From an uncultured Bacteroidales bacterium (GTDB lineage Bacteria; Bacteroidota; Bacteroidia; Bacteroidales; Muribaculaceae): a stretch of DNA of 64,000 bases. Positions 8,061-16,720 of the stretch are shown piece by piece. How positions within the stretch are numbered: position 1 is the stretch's first letter; every line of letters starts with the position of its first letter. A program made the translations under genes and the position numbers. The stretch lies in the NCBI GenBank assembly GCA_900542185.1, contig UQMZ01000002.1:75094-139093 (forward strand), written 5' to 3'. The notes below the pieces were generated by a model. The model saw only the letters and a program-made list of their open reading frames with translations. It had not been told where the DNA came from and ran no database searches.

Positions 8061-9524
8061 ATGAAACACGGATTCGACAACGACAAATATCTCCGCATCC
8101 AGTCGGAGCATATCAGTGAGAGAGTAGCCCAATTCGGCAATAAGCTCTATCTGGAGCTTGGCGGCAAACTGTTTGACGACTATCACGCGTCGCGCGTGTT
8201 ACCGGGCTTCCAGCCCGACAGCAAGCTCAAGATGCTGAGCAAACTCAGCGACCGCATCGAGATCGTGATAGTGATCAGCGCCACCGACATCGAGAAGAAC
8301 AAGGTTCGCGGCGACTTAGGCATCACCTACGACATGGACGTGCTTCGTCTGCGCAAAGAGTTCCAGAACCGTGGTTTCATGGTCGGTTCGGTAGTGATAA
8401 CCCATTACAACGGCCAGAGCAGCGCCGACGCATTCCGCGCCAAACTGGAGCGCATGGGCATCCGCACCTACTGTCACTACATGATCGACGGGTATCCCAC
8501 CAACGTAAAGCTCATAGCGTCCGACGAGGGTTTCGGCAAGAACGATTATATCGAGACCTCGCGCCCGTTAGTCATAGTCACCGCCCCCGGCCCGGGCAGC
8601 GGCAAGATGGCCGTATGTCTCTCCCAGCTGTACAACGAGCACAAGCGCGGCATCCAGGCCGGTTACGCCAAGTTCGAGACATTCCCCGTATGGAGCCTGC
8701 CGCTGAAGCATCCCGTCAACATCGCCTACGAGGCGGCCACCGCCGACCTTAACGATGTGAACATGATCGACCCTTTCCACCTCGACGCATACGGCAAGAC
8801 GGCCATCAACTATAATCGCGACATCGAGATTTTTCCAGTGCTCAACGCCCTGTTCGAGGGTATCTACGGCGAGAGTCCCTACAAGTCGCCCACCGACATG
8901 GGCGTGAATATGGTTGGCTTCTGCATCAGCGACGACGAGGTGTGCCGCGAGGCATCGAAAAACGAGATAGTGCTCCGTTATTTTCAGGCGCTGAACAAGC
9001 TGGCGCAAGGCGACGGCAACGAGGCGGAGGTGGACAAGATCGAACTGCTGTTCAAGCAGGCCGGCATCGACACCTCCTATCGCAAGCCCATTGCCGTGGC
9101 ACGCGAGCGTGCCGAACGTTCCGGTCGTCCCTGCTCGGCTATCGAGCTGCAGGACGGCTCCATCATCTCGGCCGAGACCAGCGACCTGCTCGGCCCGAGC
9201 GCGGCACTAATACTGAACGCCATCAAGCACTTAGCCGGCATCGACCACAGTGTCAAGCTGATTCCCCAGGAACTGATAGAGCCTATCCAACACACCAAGA
9301 CCGCCTATCTGCGCGGCCACAATCCGCGCCTTCACACCGACGAGGTACTGGTGGCGCTTTCCGTGCTCAGCACCCGCGACGAGAACGCCCGCAAGGCGCT
9401 GGAACAGCTTCCAGAGCTAAAGGGATGTCAGGTGCATTCCACCGTCATGCTCGGCGAAGTGGACCACAAGATCTTCAAGAAGCTCGGCGTCGGCCTCACC
9501 TGCGACCCCGCCCGCAAACCTTAG
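8061..9524 (+). CDS. DUF1846 (UPF0371) family protein
   Basis: 487 residues from ATG 8061; a TTG 12 nt earlier lies inside the -7 box and is not credible. The family pattern is clear: FDNDKYLRIQSEHI at the start, VVITHYNGQ, and the glycine-rich loop TAPGPGSGKMA (near residue 175), which resembles a P-loop, then MGVNMVGFCI. DUF1846 proteins are cytoplasmic, of unknown reaction, and common in Firmicutes. The strong promoter places the ATG about 3 nt from the expected transcription start. Its stop codon overlaps the convergent lepA stop by 4 bp. Confidence 0.93.
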   Translation: MKHGFDNDKYLRIQSEHISERVAQFGNKLYLELGGKLFDDYHASRVLPGFQPDSKLKMLSKLSDRIEIVIVISATDIEKNKVRGDLGITYDMDVLRLRKEFQNRGFMVGSVVITHYNGQSSADAFRAKLERMGIRTYCHYMIDGYPTNVKLIASDEGFGKNDYIETSRPLVIVTAPGPGSGKMAVCLSQLYNEHKRGIQAGYAKFETFPVWSLPLKHPVNIAYEAATADLNDVNMIDPFHLDAYGKTAINYNRDIEIFPVLNALFEGIYGESPYKSPTDMGVNMVGFCISDDEVCREASKNEIVLRYFQALNKLAQGDGNEAEVDKIELLFKQAGIDTSYRKPIAVARERAERSGRPCSAIELQDGSIISAETSDLLGPSAALILNAIKHLAGIDHSVKLIPQELIEPIQHTKTAYLRGHNPRLHTDEVLVALSVLSTRDENARKALEQLPELKGCQVHSTVMLGEVDHKIFKKLGVGLTCDPARKP

Positions 9525-11308
9525 TCGAGTTTGAGGACGGCGAGGAAGGCCTTCTGTGGCACTTCGACGGAGCCAATTTTCTTCATTCGCTTCTTGCCGG
9601 TCTTCTGCTTCTCCAGCAGCTTGCGCTTACGCGAGATGTCGCCGCCGTAACATTTGGCGGTCACATCCTTGCGCACGGCCTTCACCGTCTCGCGCGCTAT
9701 GATCTTCGCACCTATCGCGGCCTGGATGGCGATGTCGAACTGCTGGCGCGGTATCAGTTCCTTCAGCTTCTCGCACATGCGGCGGCCGAACTTTACCGAA
9801 TTGGCTTCATGGGTCAGCGTCGACAACGCGTCCACGCCCTCGCCGTTCAGCAGGATGTCGAGCTTCACGAGCTTCGACTCGCGGAAGCCGTTCAGGTGAT
9901 AGTCAAAGCTGGCATAACCCTTAGATATGCTTTTCAGCTTGTCGTAGAAGTCTATCACAATCTCTCCAAGAGGCATGTCGAAAGTCAGCTCCATACGGTT
10001 GCCCGAAATGTATTCCTGCTTCACCAGTTCGCCGCGCTTGGAGAGGCACAGCGTCATAATGGGGCCGATAAAGTCGGCCTGCGTTATGATGGTGGCGCGT
10101 ATGTATGGTTCCTCGATATAATCTATCAGCGTGGCTTCCGGCAGTCCCGAAGGATTGTGCACCTCCACCACGTTTCCTTTCTTATCGTGAACCAGGTACG
10201 ACACGTTCGGCACCGTGGTGATGACGTCCATGTCGAACTCGCGGCCCAGGCGTTCCTGCACTATCTCCATGTGGAGCAGGCCGAGGAAACCGCAGCGGAA
10301 ACCGAAGCCGAGCGCGGCCGACGATTCGGGCTGGAACGTCAGCGACGCGTCGTTGAGCTGCAGTTTCTCAAGCGAGGTACGCAGGTTCTCGAAGTCCTCG
10401 GTGTCGATGGGATATACGCCTGCGAACACCATCGGCTTCACTTCCTGGAAACCCTCTATGGCCTTGTCGCATGGGTTGGACACATGGGTGATGGTGTCGC
10501 CCACGCGCACCTCGCGGCTGGTCTTGATGCCGGAGATGATGTAGCCTACATTGCCGGCCGACAGCTCATTGCGCGGCGACATATCCAGCTTCAGCACGCC
10601 CACCTCGTCGGCGTGGTATTCCTTGCCCGTCGACACGAACTTCACGAAGTCGTCGGTCTTGATGCGGCCGTTCACGATCTTGAAGTAAGCGATGATGCCG
10701 CGGAACGGATTGAACACCGAGTCGAATATCAGAGCCTGCAGCGGCGCGTCGGGATCACCCACAGGCGCCGGGATGCGCTCCACAATGGCCCGGAGGATTT
10801 CGTCCACGCCCATGCCCGTCTTGCCGCTGGCACGGATTATCTCCGAACGGTCGCAGCCTAACAGGTCCACTATCTGGTCCTCCACCTCGTCGGGGTTGGC
10901 GCTCTCGAGGTCGCACTTGTTGATGACGGGTATAATCTCCAGATTGTTGTCGATGGCCATGTAGAGGTTTGAGATGGTCTGAGCCTGGATGCCCTGCGAC
11001 GCATCCACGATCAGCAGCGCGCCCTCGCACGCCGCGATGCTTCGCGACACCTCGTACGAGAAGTCGACGTGTCCCGGAGTGTCGATTAGGTTCAGCGCAT
11101 AATGCTGGCCGTCCTGCTCATAGTCCATCTGTATGGCATGGCTCTTGATAGTGATGCCGCGTTCGCGCTCCAGGTCCATGTCGTCGAGCACCTGGGCCTC
11201 CATGTCCTTGGCGTCCACGGTGCGGGTGCGCTCCAACAGACGGTCGGCAAGCGTCGACTTGCCGTGGTCGATGTGCGCGATGATGCAGAAATTCCTGATA
11301 TTCTTCAA
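9521..11308 (-). CDS. lepA: Elongation factor 4 (LepA), TTG start
   Basis: 595 residues, full length. G1 motif AHIDHGKST at 11-19, G3 DTPGHVDF, G4 NKCD, then the LepA-specific C-terminal domain (KAVRKDVTAKCYGGDISRK followed by KLLEKQKTGKKRMK). This ribosome-bound GTPase back-translocates or remodels stalled ribosomes. The start codon must be TTG (11306-11308), because the codon just upstream in frame is TAA and the protein begins exactly as in homologues (MKNIRNFCIIAH). No Shine-Dalgarno is evident. The 3' end overlaps the DUF1846 stop (TTAG shared at 9521-9524). Confidence 0.97.
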   Translation of the reverse strand: MKNIRNFCIIAHIDHGKSTLADRLLERTRTVDAKDMEAQVLDDMDLERERGITIKSHAIQMDYEQDGQHYALNLIDTPGHVDFSYEVSRSIAACEGALLIVDASQGIQAQTISNLYMAIDNNLEIIPVINKCDLESANPDEVEDQIVDLLGCDRSEIIRASGKTGMGVDEILRAIVERIPAPVGDPDAPLQALIFDSVFNPFRGIIAYFKIVNGRIKTDDFVKFVSTGKEYHADEVGVLKLDMSPRNELSAGNVGYIISGIKTSREVRVGDTITHVSNPCDKAIEGFQEVKPMVFAGVYPIDTEDFENLRTSLEKLQLNDASLTFQPESSAALGFGFRCGFLGLLHMEIVQERLGREFDMDVITTVPNVSYLVHDKKGNVVEVHNPSGLPEATLIDYIEEPYIRATIITQADFIGPIMTLCLSKRGELVKQEYISGNRMELTFDMPLGEIVIDFYDKLKSISKGYASFDYHLNGFRESKLVKLDILLNGEGVDALSTLTHEANSVKFGRRMCEKLKELIPRQQFDIAIQAAIGAKIIARETVKAVRKDVTAKCYGGDISRKRKLLEKQKTGKKRMKKIGSVEVPQKAFLAVLKLD

Positions 11309-11340
11309 TTAACTTCAGTCTTAGTATTTTACAAGAATAT

Positions 11341-11372
11341 GTTTGGATCCGACTGAAAGTCCGAATCCAAAC
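11341..11372 (-). terminator. Hairpin between fumarase and lepA
   Basis: GTTTGGATCCGACT pairs almost completely with AGTCCGAATCCAAAC around GAA. No strong U-run follows on either strand, so it may be a weak terminator or processing hairpin for the fumarase transcript. Confidence 0.5.
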
Positions 11373-11389
11373 ATACTTTATTTAGCTCA

Positions 11390-11434
11390 TTACAAATGTT
11401 ATGCCAGAAGGGTTACAAATGTTATGCCAGAGGG
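11390..11434. repeat. Imperfect 22/23-bp tandem duplication spanning the fumarase stop codon
   Basis: TTACAAATGTTATGCCAGA occurs at 11390-11408 and again at 11413-11431, with a near-identical flank (AAGGG, AGGG). The second copy contains the fumarase stop (minus-strand TAA at 11422-11424); the first is a redundant copy just beyond it. Confidence 0.85.
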
Positions 11435-13059
11435 CAGCGGGGCTTGATCTGCTTGAAGAAGTCGTTGCCCTTGTTGTCCACCAGGATGAATGCGGGGAAG
11501 TCCTCTACCTCGATCTTCCAGATGGCCTCCATACCCAGCTCGGGATACTCCAGGAGTTCTACGTTCTTGATGGAGTTCTTGGCCAGGATTGCGGCGGGAC
11601 CGCCGATGGAACCGAGGTAGAAGCCGCCGTGCTTCTTGCACGCGTCCGTAACCTGCTGGCTGCGGTTGCCCTTGGCTATCATCACCATCGAGCCTCCTGC
11701 GGCCTGGAACTGGTCTACATACGGGTCCATGCGGCCTGCCGTTGTGGGGCCGAACGAACCGCTGGGCATTCCTTCGGGTTTCTTGGCCGGTCCGGCATAG
11801 TAGATGGGGTGATCCTTGAGATACTGGGGCATCGGCTCGCCGGCGTCAAGACGCTCCTTGATCTTGGCGTGAGCGATGTCACGGCCCACGATGATGGTGC
11901 CCTTCAGGCTCAGACGCGTCGATACGGGATATTTGTCGAGTGTCTCCAGAATCTTCTCCATCGGTTGGTCAAGGTCGATTTTCACCACCTCGCCCTCGCC
12001 GGCGTTGCGCATCTCCTCGGGGATAAGCTCTGCGGGGAACGTGTCGAGTTTCTCAACCCAGAGGCCGTCCTTGTTTATCTTGGCCTTGATGTTACGGTCG
12101 GCCGAGCAGCTGACGCCCATTCCGACGGGGCAGCTTGCGCCGTGGCGCGGCATACGGATCACGCGGATGTCGTGTGCGAAGTATTTGCCGCCGAACTGAG
12201 CGCCCAGGCCCAGACAGTGGGCAGCCTCGAGAAGTTCCTTCTCCAGTTCAACGTCACGGAAAGCGTGACCGTATTCGTTGCCCTTGGTGGGGAGGTTGTC
12301 GTAATATTTCACGCTGGCCTTCTTCACAGCGGCCAGGTTTGCCTCGGCCGACGTGCCGCCTATCACGAACGCGATGTGATACGGAGGACATGCAGCCGTG
12401 CCAAGGGTCTTCATCTTCTCGATCAGGAACGGAACCAGCGTCTTCTTGTTGAGGATGGCCTTCGTTTCCTGATACAGATATGTCTTGTTGGCCGAGCCGC
12501 CGCCCTTGGCCACGAACAGGAAGTTATACTCCATTCCCTCGGTGGCGTGGATTTCGATCTGGGCGGGAAGGTTGCAACCGGTATTCACCTCGTCGTACAT
12601 GGTGAGGGGAGCGTTCTGCGAGTAACGCAGGTTGTTCTCGGTGTAAGTCTTGTAGACGCCGTAGCTAATCTTCTCCTCGTCGTCGCATCCGGTCCACACC
12701 TGCTGGCCCTTGTATCCGGCGCAGATGCTTGTGCCCGTGTCCTGGCAGAAAGGCAGCACGCCCTTGCTGGCCACCTCGGCGTTGCGCAGCATGGTCAGCG
12801 CCACGAATTTGTCGTTGTCCGAGGCCTCGGGGTCGCGCAGTATCTTGGCTACCATCTCGTTGTGTTCCCGGCGAAGCAGGAACGAGCAATCGCGGCTCGC
12901 CTCGTTGGCAAGTATGGTCAGAGCCTCCGGATCTACTACCAGAAACTCATGTCCGCCCCAGTTCTCTACTTTTACATGATCGGATGTCACCAGCCGGTAT
13001 TCGGTGGTGTCGGGTCCCAACGGGAACATCTCTTGATAATGAAATGGTTTCGTAGCCAT
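11422..13059 (-). CDS. Fumarate hydratase, class I (iron-sulfur)
   Basis: 545 residues from the ATG at 13059 (MATKPFHYQE); an extra 11 codons upstream are unlikely because they run towards the promoter. Class I fumarase features: PFCQDTGTS with cluster-binding Cys105, then AACPPYHIAFVIGGTSAE, GASCPVGMGVSCSADR, and the C-terminal beta-domain motif GPTTAGRMD. It hydrates fumarate to malate in the cytoplasm through an oxygen-sensitive 4Fe-4S cluster. Single gene with its own promoter. The tail, PRCPLA, lies next to a tandem duplication. Confidence 0.95.
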   Translation of the reverse strand: MATKPFHYQEMFPLGPDTTEYRLVTSDHVKVENWGGHEFLVVDPEALTILANEASRDCSFLLRREHNEMVAKILRDPEASDNDKFVALTMLRNAEVASKGVLPFCQDTGTSICAGYKGQQVWTGCDDEEKISYGVYKTYTENNLRYSQNAPLTMYDEVNTGCNLPAQIEIHATEGMEYNFLFVAKGGGSANKTYLYQETKAILNKKTLVPFLIEKMKTLGTAACPPYHIAFVIGGTSAEANLAAVKKASVKYYDNLPTKGNEYGHAFRDVELEKELLEAAHCLGLGAQFGGKYFAHDIRVIRMPRHGASCPVGMGVSCSADRNIKAKINKDGLWVEKLDTFPAELIPEEMRNAGEGEVVKIDLDQPMEKILETLDKYPVSTRLSLKGTIIVGRDIAHAKIKERLDAGEPMPQYLKDHPIYYAGPAKKPEGMPSGSFGPTTAGRMDPYVDQFQAAGGSMVMIAKGNRSQQVTDACKKHGGFYLGSIGGPAAILAKNSIKNVELLEYPELGMEAIWKIEVEDFPAFILVDNKGNDFFKQIKPRCPLA

Positions 13060-13089
13060 ATTATTTCGTGTTTTTGTGGTTTCTTCTCG

Positions 13090-13121
13090 CAAAATTACTA
13101 AAAATATGTGACTATACCAAC
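13090..13121 (-). promoter_or_regulatory. Fumarase promoter
   Basis: Minus strand: TAATTTTG at 13097-13090 is an exact -7 box. The -33 position (13121-13118) reads GTTG rather than TTTG, with 20-bp spacing. Predicted leader is about 25 nt. Confidence 0.6.
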
Positions 13122-13235
13122 ACTCTCTTCTTAGTATATGGAAGTGGAGGCTTCGACAGGAATCAACTATTTATCCAAATAATATTCCTTTTTGTCCTCT
13201 CATCCTCTTTTCTGAGTATAACCTCTGACGTCTGA

Positions 13236-13267
13236 TTTGCTTTATATCGAAAAAAATTATAACTTTG
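13236..13267 (+). promoter_or_regulatory. Promoter of the exopolysaccharide operon
   Basis: TTTG at 13236-13239, 20-bp spacer, TAACTTTG at 13260-13267: exact match to the Bacteroidetes consensus. Expected start near 13274, leaving a leader of about 150 nt before wza. Confidence 0.8.
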
Positions 13268-13426
13268 CAACGCTTTATGTCAGACAATTTCAGAGTGTCG
13301 GGCATGAATTTTCGTGTCAGGCGGCATTATGAATTTTTAACGGTTTGTGATCCCGTCTGCTTTTTCAAGCGTTATTACGACAGTTTATTAAGTGTTTGTT
13401 TCCCCGGAAACGCAATAAGAATATTA

Positions 13427-14254
13427 ATGAGAATCATACGCTATATGCTGTACGCCTTGAGCCTGACGGCACTTGCCACGTCGTGCTCCGCGCCCAAGGA
13501 CATCACATATTTCCAGAGTCTGCAGAACGGCGATCAGCTTGCCCTGTCACAGGCCAAAGCCATTACTCTTGAACCGGACGACAAAGTAATCATACTGGTG
13601 CATACCACCGATCCGCGCCTCAACGCGCTGTTCAATCTGCCGTCACCCACCACTCGTATCGGGACTCTGACCCAGACAGGCTCGACCGCACCGACATATT
13701 CACAACAGGAAACTCCTCCATACACCGTCGATTCCAAAGGTGACATCAATTTCCCGGTTCTGGGCAAGATTCACGTGCAAGGCATGACCGCCGAACAGCT
13801 TTCAGCGTATCTGAGCAGTGAACTCACCAGCCGCGATCTGGCCAAGAACCCGATAGTGACCGTTGAGTTCGTCAATCTGGCCGTATCGGTATTAGGCGAA
13901 GTCAACCATCCGGGACGCGTAGGAATAAAACGTCAGGACCTGACCATCCTCGACGCAATCAGCGAGGCAGGCGACCTGACCATCTACGGCCTGCGCGACA
14001 ATGTCAAGGTGATTCGCCATGAAAACGGCACCCAGAAAGTATACACCGTCAATCTCGTCGATGGCAAGAATCTGGCCTCCAGCCCCGTATATTATCTCAA
14101 ACAGAACGATGTGATATACGTGGAACCCAACAACACAAAGAAAAACACGTCAAAGCCCTCGGGCAACATCTGGCAACAGCCCGGCATCTGGATCTCGATG
14201 CTCGGAAGCGCTATCTCCGTAGCTACCATGATCATCACTCTTACTAAGAAATAA
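13427..14254 (+). CDS. wza: Polysaccharide export lipoprotein (Wza/BexD family)
   Basis: 275 residues from ATG 13427, chosen because the sequence then starts with a proper lipoprotein signal ending LATSC (Cys20). Then comes the polysaccharide export domain (SKGDINFPVLGKIHVQGMT, about residues 100-118) and a SLBB domain (VSVLGEVNHPGRVGI, then DAISEAGDLTIYG). The C-terminus carries a membrane segment (WISMLGSAISVATMIITL), as in Bacteroidetes Wza-like proteins. It forms the outer-membrane/periplasm channel for capsule or exopolysaccharide and works with the Wzc-like protein encoded 20 nt downstream. Confidence 0.9.
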   Translation: MRIIRYMLYALSLTALATSCSAPKDITYFQSLQNGDQLALSQAKAITLEPDDKVIILVHTTDPRLNALFNLPSPTTRIGTLTQTGSTAPTYSQQETPPYTVDSKGDINFPVLGKIHVQGMTAEQLSAYLSSELTSRDLAKNPIVTVEFVNLAVSVLGEVNHPGRVGIKRQDLTILDAISEAGDLTIYGLRDNVKVIRHENGTQKVYTVNLVDGKNLASSPVYYLKQNDVIYVEPNNTKKNTSKPSGNIWQQPGIWISMLGSAISVATMIITLTKK

Positions 14255-14274
14255 TACGGATTTCAGACATACCG

Positions 14275-16695
14275 ATGGAAAATACATATATCGAAGACCG
14301 CTCTGACTATCAAAAAAAAGAAAGAGGCATCAACCTGAAACAATTCCTGTTCCTGTGTCTGTCCAACTGGCAATGGTTCGTGATATCCGTCATCATCTGC
14401 CTCGGACTGGCATTCCTGTACATAAAGCACACGGCGCCGACATATACGCGTAACGCGCTGGTTATGATACGCACCAATGAAAAGGGTACTTCCATGTCGG
14501 CCAATTCGGCCATGCTCCAGGACTTGGGCATCAACAACGGCAACTCGCCCGTAGATAACGAGATTGCCATCATAGGCAGTCCCGACTTGATGCGTGATGT
14601 GGTAAGGCGACTCAGACTTAACATCTCCTATTCCACGCGCAAGGGCATCCGCACCGAGGATCTGTACGGATCCACGCTGCCCGTCACCGTCACGATGCCT
14701 GACATCCCCGAAGAGGACAACGCCTCGTTCAAGCTTCACCTGCAATCGAACGGAGATTTCACCATCACCGACCTGAAGCTTAAAAAGAAGACTTTCGAGC
14801 GTGCCCCCATCCATGGACGTCTCGGCGTGCCTGTCAGCACCCCGCTGGGCAGAATTACAGTTAATCCGGCCAAAGGATTCGAAAAGATGGCCCGGGAGTC
14901 AAAAATCGACATCAATGTAAGCCGCGTTTCCGTTCGTACCGCCGCTAAAAATTATGCGGCATCACTGAAATCCACCGTCGACAAGAAAATGAGAAATGTG
15001 GTGGAACTTACATGGACCGGGCCGTCCATTGAAAAAGCCACGGATATATTGAACACACTGATAGCCGCATATAACGACACATGGATGCTCGACAAGCGCG
15101 AGATGGCCAATTCATCAAGCGACTTCATCGACGAGCGTATCCAGGTACTTCAGAAAGAACTGGGCAACGTGGACCACGACATCTCTCAGTTCAAGAGCAA
15201 CAACATGCTCCCCGACGTAACCGCAGCGGCACAACTGTATATGACACAGGCCAGCAAAGGCGAAGAAGACCTGAAGCAGCTGGAAAACCAGGCATATATG
15301 CTACGCTATGTGCGCAACTCGCTGCGAGACAACAAAAACGGCTACAAGCCCCTTCCCTCCAGCCTCGGCGTAATGGATGCTCCGGCACTGACCCAGCAGC
15401 TGGTGCAGTACAACACCCGTGTCAGCGAACGCAACTCACTGGCAAGCCAAAGCTCGGAAAACAATCCTCTGCTCACCACTATGGACGCGGAACTCGATGC
15501 TTCGCGCCATGCCCTGCTCGCCACCATGGACAATGAGATAGCCGCCATCCAGGAGCAGATAAAGACTCAGCAGAACCTGATGGGTCACGCAAGATCGCAG
15601 ATCGCCTCAAACCCCAATCAGGCACGCTATCTGCTCAGTGTGGAACGCCAGCAGAAAGTAAAGGAAGAACTCTATCTATTCCTGCTTCAGAAGCGTGAGG
15701 AGAACCAGCTGAACCAAGCCCTCTCATCGTCCAACACCCGCATGATACGCACGACCGACGGTCCCGACACCCCGGTTGCCCCACGCAAGGCCATCATCCT
15801 GCTGCTGGCTTTGGTATGCGGTATCGCAATCCCCGGAGGCATACTCTACATGAAGGAGGCAAACGTGAGCGTGGTTCGCAACCGCAAGGACATCTCCGGT
15901 CTGACCATACCGTTCGCCGGTGAGCTTCCCTTCGACGGCAAAGCCAAGAAATCCTTCTCATCGGCCGGACGTCATAAGGAAATGGCCGTGGTGGCCGTCA
16001 AGGCCAATTCCCGCAACGTCATCAACGAGGCTTTCCGCGTAATACGCACCAACCTGGAATTCATGCGCGGGCGTGACACAAAACCACAGGTCGTTATGGT
16101 GACATCCGCATCGCCGGGATCCGGGAAGACTTATATCACCTTTAACCTGGCCAAGTCATTCTCGATCAAGGGCAAGAAGGTACTGGTGATGGACATGGAC
16201 CTGCGTAAGGCTTCGCTCAGCAAATACGGCGACCGACACAAATACGGCATCGCCGACTATCTGGCCGACCGCATACAGAACATCAACGATGTGATTCAGC
16301 CCGTGCAGGACGCCCAGGGCATGTACCTGATTCCTGTCGGCACCCTGCCTCCCAACCCCACCGAACTGCTGTTCAGCGAAAAGCTTCCCGGACTCCTCGA
16401 CCAGCTGCGTAAAGAGTACGACTATGTGTTCATAGACTGCCCTCCCGTGGAAGTCGTGGCCGATTCCTCGATTATCGCAAGTCATGCCGACAGCACGATC
16501 TTCGTGGTGCGCGCAGGCTTGTTCCCGCTCGACATGCTCGACATGCTTGAGGGATACTACAAGGACAACAAGTTCCCCAATCTGTCGATCATACTTAACG
16601 GCACGATATATTCGGAAGGCAGCGTAGTGGGTCATTACGGCAATGGCTTCGGCACTTACGGCTACGGAATCCAGTATAAATACGGCAAAGACTGA
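14275..16695 (+). CDS. wzc: Wzc-like chain-length regulator and tyrosine autokinase
   Basis: 806 residues. A first membrane helix (about 35-57) begins the Wzz domain; a coiled-coil region (about 275-480) is followed by a second helix (about 500-525, IILLLALVCGIAIPGGILYM). The cytoplasmic BY-kinase domain has Walker A SASPGSGKT (about 609-617), Walker A' VLVMDMDLRK (about 636-645) and Walker B YVFIDCPPVE (about 716). The tail holds a Tyr cluster (several Tyr in the last 28 residues), the usual autophosphorylation site. It controls polymer length and export with Wza. Kinase and Wzz parts are fused, as in Gram-negatives. Confidence 0.92.
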   Translation: MENTYIEDRSDYQKKERGINLKQFLFLCLSNWQWFVISVIICLGLAFLYIKHTAPTYTRNALVMIRTNEKGTSMSANSAMLQDLGINNGNSPVDNEIAIIGSPDLMRDVVRRLRLNISYSTRKGIRTEDLYGSTLPVTVTMPDIPEEDNASFKLHLQSNGDFTITDLKLKKKTFERAPIHGRLGVPVSTPLGRITVNPAKGFEKMARESKIDINVSRVSVRTAAKNYAASLKSTVDKKMRNVVELTWTGPSIEKATDILNTLIAAYNDTWMLDKREMANSSSDFIDERIQVLQKELGNVDHDISQFKSNNMLPDVTAAAQLYMTQASKGEEDLKQLENQAYMLRYVRNSLRDNKNGYKPLPSSLGVMDAPALTQQLVQYNTRVSERNSLASQSSENNPLLTTMDAELDASRHALLATMDNEIAAIQEQIKTQQNLMGHARSQIASNPNQARYLLSVERQQKVKEELYLFLLQKREENQLNQALSSSNTRMIRTTDGPDTPVAPRKAIILLLALVCGIAIPGGILYMKEANVSVVRNRKDISGLTIPFAGELPFDGKAKKSFSSAGRHKEMAVVAVKANSRNVINEAFRVIRTNLEFMRGRDTKPQVVMVTSASPGSGKTYITFNLAKSFSIKGKKVLVMDMDLRKASLSKYGDRHKYGIADYLADRIQNINDVIQPVQDAQGMYLIPVGTLPPNPTELLFSEKLPGLLDQLRKEYDYVFIDCPPVEVVADSSIIASHADSTIFVVRAGLFPLDMLDMLEGYYKDNKFPNLSIILNGTIYSEGSVVGHYGNGFGTYGYGIQYKYGKD

Positions 16696-16720
16696 TAACC
16701 CAACAAACACGAAATCGGAT

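Larger units (their letters stand above)
13060..13426. other. Divergent intergenic region, fumarase / exopolysaccharide genes
   Basis: 367 bp with two divergent promoters. Between the plus-strand promoter (13236-13267) and wza is a leader of about 150 nt in which I see no strong hairpin and no credible gene. An in-frame extension of wza back to a TTG at 13265 exists but starts inside the -7 box. Confidence 0.6.

Noticed and set aside
8942..10861. A 639-codon plus-strand frame across the DUF1846 and lepA genes
   Set aside because: It runs through two strongly conserved genes on different strands and has low-complexity Arg-rich content typical of GC-rich shadow frames.
11401..13101. Long open frame antisense to the fumarase gene
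   Set aside because: The fumarase frame is clearly conserved and the antisense frame is explained by codon bias in GC-rich DNA.
16643..16720. Upstream extension of rfbA overlapping wzc
   Set aside because: The extension is the wzc tail in another frame; ATG 16721 gives the conserved rfbA start.
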